Shown here: positions 33,013 through 42,237 of the stretch, piece after piece
How the letters are laid out: every line of letters starts with the position of its first letter
How positions within the stretch are numbered: position 1 is the first letter of the stretch
From: Streptomyces sp. HSG2
Lineage (GTDB): Bacteria > Actinomycetota > Actinomycetes > Streptomycetales > Streptomycetaceae
Assembly: GCF_016598575.1 (NCBI RefSeq)
Contig: NZ_CP066801.1
Span: forward strand, 3,782,001-3,846,000
DNA length: 64,000 nucleotides
Direction of reading: 5' to 3'
Notes under the pieces: model-generated
What the model was told of the DNA's origin: nothing
Database searches by the model: none
Seen by the model: only the letters and a program-made list of their open reading frames with translations
Program-made: the position numbers and the translations under genes

Positions 33013-33014
33013 GG

Positions 33015-34226
33015 TTAGACCTGTGAATCTCCACCGGCCAGACGCCCCAGGATCAGCGCGATCCGCAGGGTGAACGCAGACCGTACATCAGAAGGCGACC
33101 AGCCCGTGACGTCCGTCACACGTCGGAGCCGGTAGCGCACGGTGTTCGGGTGAACGAACAACATCCGTGCGGCGCCTTCCAGACTGCTGGCCTGCTCCAG
33201 ATAGACGCTCAGCGTCTCCAGCAGCGCGGCACCCGCGTCCTCCAACGGTCTGTAGATCTCCTCCACCAACTGCGCGCGAGCCCCGGGATCCCCGGCCATG
33301 GCACGCTCGGGCAGCAGGTCGTCCGCGAGGACCGGGCGCGGGGCGTCCTGCCAGGCGGGGCACGCCTTCAGCCCGGCCGCCGCAGCCCGCGCCGAGCGGG
33401 TCGCCGCCGGCAGGTCCGTGACCACCGGCCCGGCCACCACCGGCCCCCGCGCGAACGGACCGATCAGCGAACGGGCCACGGCCAGCGGATCCGCGCTGCC
33501 GCCCGCGATCACCACGAGGCGATCCCCGAGCACCCCGGTCAACACCTGCAACTTGGCGTGCCGGGCGGCACGCCGGATCGCCTCCACCGTCAGCTCCGAA
33601 TCCCCCTCCGGAGCCGTCCCCAGCACCACGCAGACGTGCTCCGGCGAATTCCATCCCAGCGCGGCGGCCCGCGACACCGCCCCCTCGTCGGCCTCGCCGC
33701 TGAGTACGGCGTTGACCACCAGGGACTCCAGCCGCGCGTCCCAGGCGCCGCGGGCCTCGGCGGCCTGCGCGTACACCTGGGCGGTGGCGAAGGCGATCTC
33801 GCGGGCGTAGACCAGCAACGCCTCCCGAAGGACCGACTCGTCGCCAGGGGCCGCGACCTCGTCGATCGCGGACTCCATCACCTCGATCGTCGTCCGCACC
33901 ATCTCCACGGTCTGACGCAGGGTGATCGCCCGGGTCAACTCGCGCGGCGCCGTGCCGAAGACGTCCGTGGAGATGGCCTGCGGAGCGTCCGGCTGCCGGA
34001 ACCACTCGGTGAAGGCCGCGATGCCCGCCTGCGCGACCAGACCGATCCAGGAGCGGTTCTCGGGGGGCATGGCCCGGTACCACGGCAGCGTCTCGTCCAT
34101 CCGCGTGATCGCCTGCGCCGCGAGCGCGCCGGAGGACCGCTCCAGCCGCCTCAGCGTCGCGGCGTGCGGGTGGACGTCGTTCGGGGTGGCCGGGCGCGGG
34201 CCGGATTCGGGTTCGGGCACAGGCAC
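33015..34226 (-). CDS. fasR: FasR, activator of the fatty-acid synthase operon (PucR-type HTH)
   Basis: A 403-residue regulator directly upstream of fabD in the same direction. The C-terminal PucR HTH reads SLEGAARMLFVHPNTVRYRL (about residues 350-370), followed by RRVTDVTGWSPSD. The rest is a mixed alpha/beta sensing region with MRTTIEV-type helices and a GGDEF-like SPEHVCVVLG...DRLVVIAGG core. In S. coelicolor FasR (SCO2386) activates fabDHPF and links lipid synthesis to growth; the gene order here is the same. Start ATG at 34226 (PVPEPESGPRPATPND). The first ~25 residues are low complexity, so a later start is possible. It is divergent from the leaderless pirin gene. Confidence 0.93.
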   Translation of the reverse strand: MPVPEPESGPRPATPNDVHPHAATLRRLERSSGALAAQAITRMDETLPWYRAMPPENRSWIGLVAQAGIAAFTEWFRQPDAPQAISTDVFGTAPRELTRAITLRQTVEMVRTTIEVMESAIDEVAAPGDESVLREALLVYAREIAFATAQVYAQAAEARGAWDARLESLVVNAVLSGEADEGAVSRAAALGWNSPEHVCVVLGTAPEGDSELTVEAIRRAARHAKLQVLTGVLGDRLVVIAGGSADPLAVARSLIGPFARGPVVAGPVVTDLPAATRSARAAAAGLKACPAWQDAPRPVLADDLLPERAMAGDPGARAQLVEEIYRPLEDAGAALLETLSVYLEQASSLEGAARMLFVHPNTVRYRLRRVTDVTGWSPSDVRSAFTLRIALILGRLAGGDSQV

Positions 34227-34371
34227 AAGCCTGCCTCATCGACGGGCCCTCGGGTGTCGTCGGGGCGTCGCCCCGAGGGAAGGCCGCCGTGTCGCGGGCC
34301 CGGCCGGGGGGCCGTGTCCGAGGGAGAGTCCGGATCGCGTCGGGCCGAGGGAGCGCCGATGGCGGCGGGAC

Positions 34372-34377
34372 TAGGGT
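34372..34377 (+). promoter_or_regulatory. -10 box of a leaderless promoter (pirin gene)
   Basis: TAGGGT ends seven bases before the GTG at 34385. Any longer protein would start upstream of the predicted transcription start, so this box decides the start codon. Confidence 0.6.
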
Positions 34378-34384
34378 GGCGACC

Positions 34385-35050
34385 GTGATCGACGTACGGC
34401 GCGCCGGCGAGCGCTACCGGGGAGGCGACGCGGCCTCCGGCATCGAGTCCCGGCACGCCTTCTCCTTCGGGCCGCACTACGACCCCGACAACCTGGGGTT
34501 CGGCGCCCTCGTCGCCTGCAACGAGGAGCGGCTGGCGCCGGGGGCCGGCTTCGACGAACACGGTCACCGCGACACCGAGATCGTCACCTGGGTGGTCGAG
34601 GGCGAACTCACCCACCGGGACAGCGCCGGACACTCCACGGTGCTCCGGGCAGGCGACGCCCAGGTCCTCGGCGCGGGCGCGGGGGTGCGCCATGTGGAGC
34701 GCAACGACGGAACGGCCCCGCTCACCTTCGTGCAGATGTGGCTCACCCCCCGCCGGACCGGCGGAGAGCCGTCCCACCGGGTCGTCCGCGGCCTGTCCGA
34801 CGCCATGCCCCTGGCCGTCCCCGGGGCCGGCGCCACCCTGCTCGTGCGGCGCCCGCGGGCGGGGCGCGGCGCCCGGTTGCCCGCCGGCGCCCGCGGGTAC
34901 GCGCACGTCGCGCGGGGGTCGGTTCGGCTGGGCGAGGCGCGGCTGGAGGAGGGCGACGCGGCCCGCCTGACCGATGTCGGCGACATCGAGGCCGTGGCGC
35001 TGACCGACGCCGAGATCCTGATGTGGCGCCTCTCGCAGGACCAGAGGTAG
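34385..35050 (+). CDS. Pirin-family bicupin protein
   Basis: A 221-residue bicupin. The metal ligands of pirin/quercetinases are complete: His59 and His61 (EHGHRDTEIVTWV), His103 and Glu105 (GVRHVERND). The N-terminal cupin has FGPHYDPDNLGFGALVACNEE and GELTHRDSAGHS. The C-terminal cupin (residues ~125-221) is degenerate, as usual. Bacterial pirins include YhhW-type quercetin dioxygenases and, in Streptomyces, regulators of acyl-CoA metabolism. Its position beside fasR is suggestive, but the role is not shown. The GTG at 34385 is fixed by the -10 box just before it. Convergent with the serine hydrolase gene. Confidence 0.88.
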   Translation: MIDVRRAGERYRGGDAASGIESRHAFSFGPHYDPDNLGFGALVACNEERLAPGAGFDEHGHRDTEIVTWVVEGELTHRDSAGHSTVLRAGDAQVLGAGAGVRHVERNDGTAPLTFVQMWLTPRRTGGEPSHRVVRGLSDAMPLAVPGAGATLLVRRPRAGRGARLPAGARGYAHVARGSVRLGEARLEEGDAARLTDVGDIEAVALTDAEILMWRLSQDQR

Positions 35051-35089
35051 GCCGTCCGCCCGCCCCGGACGGAGCGGGGCGACCCGTGC

Positions 35090-35125
35090 CCCACCACGGG
35101 ACGGCCGCGCGCGTCCCGTGGTGGG
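35090..35125. terminator. Bidirectional hairpin terminator
   Basis: A perfect 13-bp inverted repeat (35090-35102 with 35113-35125) with a 10-base GC-rich loop, between the convergent pirin (stop 35050) and serine hydrolase (stop 35158) genes. Confidence 0.75.
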
Positions 35126-35157
35126 CCGAGGCGGTGTGCCGGGCACCGGCGGCGAGG

Positions 35158-35979
35158 TCAGGCGCGTGCCTCCGCCAGCACGGCGTCGGTGAAGTCCGGC
35201 CACTCCTCGACCGCCCACGGACCGAAGGGCCGGTCGGTCAGCGCCACGCAGGCCAGGCGGGCCTCCGGGTCGATCCAGAGGAACGTGCCGGACTGACCGA
35301 AGTGCCCGAAGGTGCCCGGGGAGGAGGCCGAGCCGGTCCAGTGCGGCGACTTGCCGTCCCGGATCTCGAATCCGAGCCCCCAGTCGTTGGGGCTCTGATG
35401 GCCGTATCCGGGAAGCACCCCACGGGTCCCCGGGAACTGCGTGGTCATGGCCTCGGCGACGGTCCGGGGGTCCAGCAGGCGCGGGGCCTGTGCCTCGGCC
35501 GCGAACCTCAGCAGGTCCTCGACGGTGGACACGACGTCCTTGGCGGGCGAGCCGTCCAGGGAGGTGGCCGTCATCCCCAGCGGTACCAGGACCGCCTGGC
35601 GCAGGTACTCGGCGAACGGGATGTCCGTGGCCGCGGCGACGTGCTCGCCGAGCCGCTCGAAGCCGGCGTTGGAGTACAGGCGCCGTTCGCCGGGCGGCGC
35701 GGCCGGACGGTGTTCGTCGAAGGCGAGGCCCGAGGTGTGCGCGAGCAGGTGCCGGACGGTGGAACCGGCCGGCCCGGCGGGCTCGTCCAGGTCGATGGCG
35801 CCCTCCTCGTGGGCCACCAGCACCGCGTACGCGGTCAGCGGCTTGCTCACCGACGCCAGGGGGAAGCGTCGGTCGACGGGACCGTGGGTCCCCATGACCG
35901 TCCCGTCGGCTCGGACGACTCCGGCCGCGGCTGTGGGGACCGGCCAGTTCTCGATCAGGGCGAGGCTCTTCGACGACAT
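35158..35979 (-). CDS. Beta-lactamase-fold serine hydrolase (class C/EstB type)
   Basis: A 273-residue serine hydrolase of the penicillin-binding/class C beta-lactamase fold. The catalytic motifs are SVSK at 43-46 (S-x-x-K), YSN in RRLYSNAGF near residue 108, and HFGQSG towards the C-terminus in place of KTG. No signal peptide is present (it starts SSKSLALIENWPVP), so it is probably cytoplasmic, which favours an esterase or D-amino-peptide hydrolase over a beta-lactamase. The start is fixed by a TAGGCT seven bases upstream of the ATG (leaderless). Confidence 0.88.
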   Translation of the reverse strand: MSSKSLALIENWPVPTAAAGVVRADGTVMGTHGPVDRRFPLASVSKPLTAYAVLVAHEEGAIDLDEPAGPAGSTVRHLLAHTSGLAFDEHRPAAPPGERRLYSNAGFERLGEHVAAATDIPFAEYLRQAVLVPLGMTATSLDGSPAKDVVSTVEDLLRFAAEAQAPRLLDPRTVAEAMTTQFPGTRGVLPGYGHQSPNDWGLGFEIRDGKSPHWTGSASSPGTFGHFGQSGTFLWIDPEARLACVALTDRPFGPWAVEEWPDFTDAVLAEARA

Positions 35980-35986
35980 GTCGAAG

Positions 35987-35992
35987 AGCCTA
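35987..35992 (-). promoter_or_regulatory. -10 box of a leaderless promoter (serine hydrolase gene)
   Basis: On the minus strand TAGGCT ends seven bases before the ATG at 35979 with no ribosome-binding site between, giving a predicted leaderless message. Confidence 0.6.
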
Positions 35993-36131
35993 GAACGTGG
36001 CGCCCAGGCGGTGTCGTCCGCCCGGAGGCTGGGGCCGATGGCGTGCGGCGCGGCGGTACCGCGGGGGCAACGGGCTGTGTCGGGCGGACCGACGGGCGCT
36101 TCGCGCGGGCACGCCGGAGTCCTCCGTCGGG

Positions 36132-37370
36132 TCAGTCGGGTTCCGCGGTCGAGGGGCTCGGAAGGCCCGCCCGGCAGTCCCGGGCGGCGGGGGCGCAGTC
36201 CACCTCCCGGTAGGCGCCGACGCCGATCCGCGCGAAGTTGTCGAGGCTCTCGGTGCCGGGCGCGAAGTAGCCGCTGTGCCCGTCCGCGCCCTCGGCCGAG
36301 AGAACCCGGGCCCCGAAGGCGGTCGAGACCGGGTCGGCGCCGTGTCCGAGCCCGCCCACCTCCAGATGGGGCACGCTCTCGATCCAGTCGTCGGCGTCCC
36401 GCGTCGCCCACACCCGGGCGGAGGTGCGCAGGCCGGACGCGTTCTCGGCCCGCATGCCGGGGCTTCCCGCCACGACGATGTCGCCGACCCGCTTCGGGAG
36501 GTCGGGGGCCGCGACCCCGCACACCACCGAACCGTAGCTGTGGCAGAACAGCGAGACCGCGGCCGATCCGGGCAGCGAGCGCACCAGTTCCTCCAGCCGC
36601 GGGGCCCCTCGCGCGGCGAGGGCCCCGGTCGCCGCTCCCACGCCGAGGCCCCGGGGCGCCGTGTAGTCGGCCCAGGCGATCACGGCCGTGCGGGAGTCGG
36701 GGGCGAGGGCCCGTTCCGCGCGGTACAGAGCCCGCGCCATCCCCGCCGGCGCGCTGTGCGGCCGGTCGGTGCGTTCGTAGGTGAGCAGGTCGCTGTCGAC
36801 GCCGGGGACGACGACGGAGACGCGTTCCGCCGTCCCGAGGTCCCCGAAGACCTCGGCGACCCGGCCCGACCCGGCCGGGTCGAAGGCGAGGACGGAGCGT
36901 TCGGGGCGGGCCAGCCGCGTGTAGCGGCGCAGCCGCCGTTCGGCCTGGGCGCGGCCCGCGGGGGAGAGGCGGGCGTCCCGCGTACGGTGCCGCTCCGCCT
37001 CCGCGGCCTCGCGCAGGGCCAGGCGGTTGGCGAGGTAGCGCAGGGACGGAGGGGCGCCGTCCATGTTGCCGACGGCCAGCGGATAGCGGTGGGCCAGGGA
37101 TACGCGCCGACTCTCGGTGAGCGAGGCGAGGAAGCGCGCGATCCGTGCCGGCCCGACCGCGAGGGACGGCAGTCGCCGTCCGGCGATCCGGCCTTCCTCC
37201 CAGGCGGCGACGGAGGCCTGGAGGGCCGGGGTCTCGCGCGGGTGACGCAGGGTCGTCCAGCCGCCGGTCGCCAGCAGGACGAACACCACGGCCAGGGCGA
37301 GGAGGGCACGGGGAGACCGCGGTGGGGGGGAGGTGCCCAGGGGGTGCGGGGAGAAGTCGGAGGGAGCCAC
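36132..37370 (-). CDS. DUF1023-family alpha/beta hydrolase, membrane-anchored
   Basis: A 412-residue protein. A single N-terminal hydrophobic segment (ALLALAVVFVLLATGGW, about residues 22-38) acts as signal or anchor. A helical region follows (LRYLANRLALREAAEAE). The alpha/beta hydrolase domain has VSVVVPGVDSDLLTYE, AWADYTAPRGLGVGAATGAL and the nucleophile elbow CHSYGS (usual form GHSYGS). VAGSPGM, DDWIESVPHLEVGGLGHGADP and a final HSGYF carry the acid and histidine. These are the DUF1023 hallmarks, a family of actinobacterial secreted esterase-like proteins without known substrates. The GTG at 37370 follows GGAGGGAGCC-type sequence. The C-terminus holds two cysteines (DCAPAARDC). Confidence 0.87.
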   Translation of the reverse strand: MAPSDFSPHPLGTSPPPRSPRALLALAVVFVLLATGGWTTLRHPRETPALQASVAAWEEGRIAGRRLPSLAVGPARIARFLASLTESRRVSLAHRYPLAVGNMDGAPPSLRYLANRLALREAAEAERHRTRDARLSPAGRAQAERRLRRYTRLARPERSVLAFDPAGSGRVAEVFGDLGTAERVSVVVPGVDSDLLTYERTDRPHSAPAGMARALYRAERALAPDSRTAVIAWADYTAPRGLGVGAATGALAARGAPRLEELVRSLPGSAAVSLFCHSYGSVVCGVAAPDLPKRVGDIVVAGSPGMRAENASGLRTSARVWATRDADDWIESVPHLEVGGLGHGADPVSTAFGARVLSAEGADGHSGYFAPGTESLDNFARIGVGAYREVDCAPAARDCRAGLPSPSTAEPD

Positions 37371-37544
37371 TGCCAGGACACGATAGGAGAACGATAGGGA
37401 CTCGCGTGGGCCGAGTGGCCAGGATCACGTGGGGGTGCTGTGGTAATGCGGCCGGTTGTGCGAGGTGGGGCGAGCGGCGCGGGTCGGGTGGTGACCCCGG
37501 GACGCGCGGTGGCGCGCGGCCGGGCCAACGGGTGCGGGGTCGGC

Positions 37545-38351
37545 TCAGTCGTCCGGGCCGAGCCGTTGGACGCCGACCCGCGGTCCTCCCGGCTCGGCGA
37601 CCGGCTCGGCGGGAGCCCCGCGCAACTCGGCGATCTCGGCGCGGAGCGCGCGCACCTCCTCGGTCAGCGACTCCATCGCCTCGGTCCGCCGCCGGCCCTC
37701 CACGTCGTCCCGCTCGAACCGCGCGATGAACCACGCCGCGATGTTGGCCGTCACCACACCCAGCAGGGCGATCCCGGAGAGCATCAGCCCCACCGCGAGG
37801 AGCCGACCCGTCCCGGTGGTCGGCGCGAGGTCCCCGTACCCGACCGTGGTCATGGTGGTGAAGGACCACCAGACGGCGTCACCCAGCGTCCGGATGTTCC
37901 CCCCGGGAGCGTCCCGCTCCACCGACAGCACCGCCAGCGAACCGAACATCATCAGTCCCACGACAGACCCGACGACGTAGGTCGTCAGCCTGACCTGTGA
38001 GGCCATCCTGGCCCGGCGCCCGACCAGGAGCATGGTCGACACCAGCCGCAGCAGACGCAGGGGCCGCAACAACGGCAGAGCGACCGCGCAGAGGTCGAGC
38101 CAGTGGGTCCGTACGAAGCGCCACCTGCGCTCGGCGAGCCCCAGCCGGACCAGGTAGTCGCCGGCGAAGGCGGCCCACACGCCCCACTCCACCCAGGAGC
38201 AGATCCGCGACACCGTGTCGTCGGTCGGGCCGGCCACGATCGGCACGGCGTAGGCGACCGCGAACAGCGCGGCGGCCAGCAGCATCGGCCGTTGGCTGCG
38301 CCGCTCCCAACGAGAGAGCGGCGTCGATTCCGATTCCCCGGTCTCGTCCAT
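37545..38351 (-). CDS. Voltage-gated-like potassium channel
   Basis: A 268-residue ion channel. The selectivity filter TTVGYGD sits between a pore helix (DAVWWSFTTMT) and the inner helix LLAVGLMLSGIALLGVVTANIAAWF. N-terminal segments include PMLLAAALFAVAYAVPIVAG, an acidic WVEWGVWAAFAGDYLVRL, and an arginine-rich helix (LLRPLRLLRLVSTML) resembling an S4 voltage sensor. The C-terminus is a coiled coil (EAMESLTEEVRALRAEIAEL) likely to tetramerise. The ATG at 38351 follows a TAGGAT by eight bases, so the message is probably leaderless. aceE lies upstream in the same direction but ends in a strong terminator, so they are separate units. Confidence 0.92.
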   Translation of the reverse strand: MDETGESESTPLSRWERRSQRPMLLAAALFAVAYAVPIVAGPTDDTVSRICSWVEWGVWAAFAGDYLVRLGLAERRWRFVRTHWLDLCAVALPLLRPLRLLRLVSTMLLVGRRARMASQVRLTTYVVGSVVGLMMFGSLAVLSVERDAPGGNIRTLGDAVWWSFTTMTTVGYGDLAPTTGTGRLLAVGLMLSGIALLGVVTANIAAWFIARFERDDVEGRRRTEAMESLTEEVRALRAEIAELRGAPAEPVAEPGGPRVGVQRLGPDD

Positions 38352-38359
38352 GGCGCGCC

Positions 38360-38365
38360 ATCCTA
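38360..38365 (-). promoter_or_regulatory. -10 box of a leaderless promoter (potassium channel gene)
   Basis: On the minus strand TAGGAT lies eight bases before the ATG at 38351, without a ribosome-binding site, consistent with a leaderless transcript. Confidence 0.55.
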
Positions 38366-38519
38366 GGGAGATCCGTGAGGTCGGGAGCCCTCCGGGGAGG
38401 CGCGACGCGGCGTCCGCGACCCGCGTGCCCCCGGCGCGGGTCACTCCGCGCGGTGCCGGTTGGGCCGGCCGGAACCGCGCGCACGAGGTGCGGGACCGTG
38501 TGCGACGGTCCGCGGCACA

Positions 38520-38561
38520 GCCGAGGAGGCCCGGCACGCGCGGGTGCCGGGCCTCCTCGGC
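38520..38561 (-). terminator. Strong hairpin terminator downstream of aceE
   Basis: A perfect 18-bp inverted repeat (38520-38537 with 38544-38561) with a 6-base loop, starting 22 bases beyond the aceE stop codon. It separates aceE from the potassium channel gene. Confidence 0.82.
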
Positions 38562-38582
38562 GGGCGTTCGCCGGCCGTCCGG

Positions 38583-41330
38583 TCAGGCGTCGCCGCCGGC
38601 GGTCCCCGGGTCGGCCGCCGTCACGTCGAGGAGTCGGTAGCGGTCCAGGGCCTGCTTGGGCGCGGACTGGTCCACCTTGCCCTCACGGGCCAGTTCGGTC
38701 AGGACCGCGACCACGATGGACTGCGCGTCGATGTGGAAGAACCGACGGGCCGCCCCTCGGGTGTCGGCGAATCCGAAGCCGTCCGCGCCCAGCGACTGGT
38801 AGCCGCCCGGCACCCAGCGCGCGATCTGGTCCGGGACCGATCGCATCCAGTCCGACACGGCCACGAACGGTCCTCGGGCGTCGGCCAGCTTCCGGGTGAC
38901 GTACGGCACCCGCCGCTCCTCCTCCGGATGCAGCAGGTTGTGTTCCTCGCACTCCACCGCCTCGCGGCGCAGTTCGTTCCAGGAGGTCGCGGACCAGACG
39001 TCGGCCGCGACGTCCCACTCCTCGGCGAGGATCCGCCGGGCCTCCAGGGCCCAGGGGAGCGCCACGCCGGAAGCGACGATCTGCGCGGGGATCGAACCCG
39101 TCGTGCCCCGGGCGACGCGGTGGATGCCCCGGAGGATGCCCTCCACGTCCACGTCCTCCGGCTCGGCCGGGTGCTGGATGGGCTCGTTGTAGACGGTGAG
39201 GTAGTAGAAGACGTCCTCGCCGTGCGGGTGCTCCGGTGATCCGCCGTACATGCGTCGCAGGCCGTCCCGGACGATGTGCGCGATCTCGTAGCCGTAGGCG
39301 GGGTCGTAGGCGACGCACGCCGGGTTGGTGGATGCCAGGAGCTGCGAGTGTCCGTCGGCGTGCTGGAGACCCTCGCCGGTCAGGGTCGTGCGACCGGCGG
39401 TGGCTCCGAGGACGAAGCCGCGCGCGAGCTGGTCCGCCATCTGCCAGAACTGGTCGCCGGTGCGTTGGAACCCGAACATCGAGTAGAAGACGTACACCGG
39501 GATCAGCGGTTCGCCGTGGGTCGCGTAGGAGGAGCCCGCCGCGATCAGCGAGGCCGCGCAGCCCGCCTCCGAGATGCCGTCGTGCAGCATCTGTCCGGCC
39601 GGGTCCTCCTTGTAGGCGAGGAGCAACTCGCGGTCGACCGACTCGTACCGCTGCCCCAGCGGGTTGTAGATCTTCGCACTCGGGAAGAAGGAGTCCATGC
39701 CGAAGGTGCGGTACTCGTCGGGAGCGATCAGCACGAACCGCTTGCCGATCTCCTTGTCCCGCATGAGGTCCTTCAGGAGGCGGACGAAGGCCATCGTCGT
39801 CGCGATGGACTGCTGACCCGACCCCTTCTTCACCGTCGCGTAGGTGTTGTCCGCGGGCATCGGGAGCGGCTTGGACCGCACGACCCGGCTGGGCACGTAG
39901 CCGCCCAGCGCCTTGCGGCGGTCGTGCATGTACTGCATCTCCTCGGTGTCCCGCCCGGGGTGGTAGTACGGCGGCGGGCCGGATTCCAGGGCCTGGTCGG
40001 AGATGGGCAGGTGCAGCCGGTCGCGGAACCGCTTTAGGTCGTCGACGGTCAGCTTCTTCATCTGGTGGGTGGCGTTGCGGCCCTCGAAGTTCGGACCCAG
40101 CGTCCAGCCCTTGACCGTCTTGGCCAGGATGACGGTCGGTTGGCCGCGGTGCTCCAGCGCCGCCTGGTAGGCGGCGTAGATCTTGCGGTGGTCGTGTCCG
40201 CCGCGCCCCAGGTGGAGGATCTGGTCGTCGGTCATGTCCCGGACCATGGCGCGCAGCCGGTGGTCGTCGCCGAAGAAGTGGTCCCGGATGTAGGCGCCGG
40301 ATTCGGTGGCGTAGGTCTGGTACTGGCCGTCCGGCGTGGTGTTCATCCGGTTCACCAGGACCCCGTCGCGGTCCTGGGCCAGCAGCGGGTCCCAGCTGCG
40401 GTCCCACACCAGCTTGATCACGTTCCAGCCGGCGCCGCGGAAGACGGACTCCAGTTCCTGGATGACCTTGCCGTTGCCCCGGACGGGTCCGTCCAGCCGT
40501 TGCAGGTTGCAGTTGACCACGAACGTCAGGTTGTCCAGGCCCTCGCGCGCGGCCAGGGTGAGCTGTCCGAGTGATTCCGGCTCGTCCATCTCGCCGTCCC
40601 CGAGGAAGGCCCACACCCGTGACCGCGAGGTGTCGGCGATGCCGCGGGCGTGCAGGTAGCGGTTCATCCGCGCCTGGTAGATCGCCCCGATCGGGCCGAG
40701 TCCCATCGAGACCGTCGGGAACTCCCAGAAGTCCGGCATCAGCCGGGGGTGCGGGTAGGACGAGAGCCCGTTCGGAGCCTTGGAGTGTTCCTGGCGGAAG
40801 CCGTCCAGGTGCTGCTCGTCCAGCCGGTCCAGGAGGTAGGCGCGGGCGTAGATGCCCGGCGACGCGTGCCCCTGGAAGAAGATCTGGTCGCCGCCGTCCC
40901 CTTCGTCCTTGCCTCGGAAGAAGTGGTTGAAGCCGACGTCGTAGAGCGAGGCGGAGGAGGCGAAGGTGGCGATGTGTCCGCCGACGCCGATGCCGGGCCG
41001 CTGGGCCCGGGAGACCATGACCGCCGCGTTCCAGCGGGTGGCGTTGAGGATCCGCCGCTCGATCTCCTCGTTGCCGGGGAAGAACGGCTCGTTCTTGGTG
41101 GGGATGGTGTTGACGTAGTCCGTGCTGCGCATCTCGGGCACGGCCACGCGCCTCTCGCGGGCCCGTTCGATCAACCGCAGCATCAGGTAGCGGGCGCGCT
41201 CCCGGCCGCGTTCGTCGACGGCGGCGTCGAGGGAGTCGAGCCACTCCTGGGTTTCCTCGGGGTCGAAGTCAGGAACCTGACTCGGCAGGCCGCCGATGAT
41301 GATCGGGCTGCGATCGGGTGCGGAAGCCAC
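38583..41330 (-). CDS. aceE: Pyruvate dehydrogenase E1 component, homodimeric type
   Basis: A 915-residue thiamine-diphosphate enzyme that decarboxylates pyruvate and transfers acetyl to the lipoyl domain of E2. The TPP-binding motif GDGEMDEPESLGQL...NCN is at about residues 235-270. The homodimeric-E1 landmarks STDYVNTIPTKNEPFFPG, GVGGHIATFASSASLYDVGFNHFFRG and DEYRTFGMDSFFPSAKIYNP are present, and the length fits the AceE family. The GTG at 41330 (VASAPDRSPIIIGG) is preceded by AAGGA and matches the start in other streptomycetes as I remember it; a further-upstream frame adds ten residues without a ribosome-binding site. Cytoplasmic; E2 and E3 are not in this window. Confidence 0.95.
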   Translation of the reverse strand: MASAPDRSPIIIGGLPSQVPDFDPEETQEWLDSLDAAVDERGRERARYLMLRLIERARERRVAVPEMRSTDYVNTIPTKNEPFFPGNEEIERRILNATRWNAAVMVSRAQRPGIGVGGHIATFASSASLYDVGFNHFFRGKDEGDGGDQIFFQGHASPGIYARAYLLDRLDEQHLDGFRQEHSKAPNGLSSYPHPRLMPDFWEFPTVSMGLGPIGAIYQARMNRYLHARGIADTSRSRVWAFLGDGEMDEPESLGQLTLAAREGLDNLTFVVNCNLQRLDGPVRGNGKVIQELESVFRGAGWNVIKLVWDRSWDPLLAQDRDGVLVNRMNTTPDGQYQTYATESGAYIRDHFFGDDHRLRAMVRDMTDDQILHLGRGGHDHRKIYAAYQAALEHRGQPTVILAKTVKGWTLGPNFEGRNATHQMKKLTVDDLKRFRDRLHLPISDQALESGPPPYYHPGRDTEEMQYMHDRRKALGGYVPSRVVRSKPLPMPADNTYATVKKGSGQQSIATTMAFVRLLKDLMRDKEIGKRFVLIAPDEYRTFGMDSFFPSAKIYNPLGQRYESVDRELLLAYKEDPAGQMLHDGISEAGCAASLIAAGSSYATHGEPLIPVYVFYSMFGFQRTGDQFWQMADQLARGFVLGATAGRTTLTGEGLQHADGHSQLLASTNPACVAYDPAYGYEIAHIVRDGLRRMYGGSPEHPHGEDVFYYLTVYNEPIQHPAEPEDVDVEGILRGIHRVARGTTGSIPAQIVASGVALPWALEARRILAEEWDVAADVWSATSWNELRREAVECEEHNLLHPEEERRVPYVTRKLADARGPFVAVSDWMRSVPDQIARWVPGGYQSLGADGFGFADTRGAARRFFHIDAQSIVVAVLTELAREGKVDQSAPKQALDRYRLLDVTAADPGTAGGDA

Positions 41331-41781
41331 GCTGTTCCTTCGCTGTCGGAGGGCCGTCACGCCAAGCGGTCCGGCCCGGTGTCTCGCTGACTCCGGCGCC
41401 CCGTCCGGGCGCGCCGGCCGGCTGCGCCGGACCCATCGTGCACCCGGCGCGGGCGCACGTCATCTCTATCGTGCGGCACGCGCTCGTGCGCCGGACTACC
41501 GGGGCAGTTCATTCGAGTCTCGTACCCCTGGATGATTCCGAGATGCGCAAACGGGGCAGAAAGGTGTGGTGTATGTCACCTTCGGCGGCCTTCGTGGGCC
41601 CGAAGTTGCGGGGACCCGGCCGGGATCGTCACCGTTTCGGCGGTCCCGGCCGCCGGGTACTTGCGCGATTCGTCCCGCCCGTGTGGACTACGGCCAACGC
41701 CGCGCGCAGGCGCGCGGCCGAGATTCCCCAGGCCCGGTGGGCCGGGGGCACCCCATCCAAGACATGATCAGGAGGCAACCC
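41331..41781. other. Divergent intergenic region, aceE / DUF3052
   Basis: A 451-base gap between divergent genes. The aceE leader lies on the left. On the right AGGAGG at 41770-41775 is the ribosome-binding site of the DUF3052 gene. Around 41500-41580 there is a slightly less GC-rich stretch that may hold the DUF3052 promoter, but no convincing hexamer pair was found. No coding frame with a credible start is seen. Confidence 0.45.
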
Positions 41782-42219
41782 GTGAGCGCGACCGCGGACC
41801 ACGCGGAGGAGCGGACGACCCTTGCCGGCAGGCTGGGGTTCCAGCCCGGGCAGGTGGTCCAGGAGATCGGCTACGACGACGACGTGGATCAGGAGCTCCG
41901 CGAGGCCATCGAGGGCGCCGTCGAGAGCGACCTGATGGACGAGGACTACGACGACGTGGCCGACGCCGTTGTGCTGTGGTTCCGTGACGACGACGGCGAC
42001 CTGACGGATGCGCTGGTGGACGCCACCACGTACATCGAGGAGGGCGGCGCCATCCTGCTGCTGACGCCGAAGACCGGCCGTGACGGATACGTCGAACCCA
42101 GCGACATCTCGGACGCCGCGAAGACGGCCGGGCTGACGGCGGCCAAGAGCGTCAGTGTCGGCAAGGACTGGAGCGGCAGCCGTCTGGCCACGCCGAAGGC
42201 GGCCAAGCCCAAGCGGTAG
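41782..42219 (+). CDS. DUF3052 protein
   Basis: A 145-residue, very acidic soluble protein. It starts VSATADHAEERTTLAGRLGFQPGQVVQEIGYDDDVDQELREAIEG and continues with DEDYDDVADAVVLWFRDDDGDLTDALVDATTYIEEGGAILLLTPKTG. It ends with a lysine-rich tail. The GTG at 41782 has a full AGGAGG six bases upstream, a strong initiation site. DUF3052 proteins are widespread single-copy actinobacterial proteins of unknown function. The domain looks like a small alpha/beta fold that could bind a nucleotide, which is inference. A terminator follows, so it is a monocistronic gene between aceE and the peroxiredoxin. Confidence 0.9.
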   Translation: MSATADHAEERTTLAGRLGFQPGQVVQEIGYDDDVDQELREAIEGAVESDLMDEDYDDVADAVVLWFRDDDGDLTDALVDATTYIEEGGAILLLTPKTGRDGYVEPSDISDAAKTAGLTAAKSVSVGKDWSGSRLATPKAAKPKR

Positions 42220-42237
42220 CCGGGACCGGCCGTCCCG

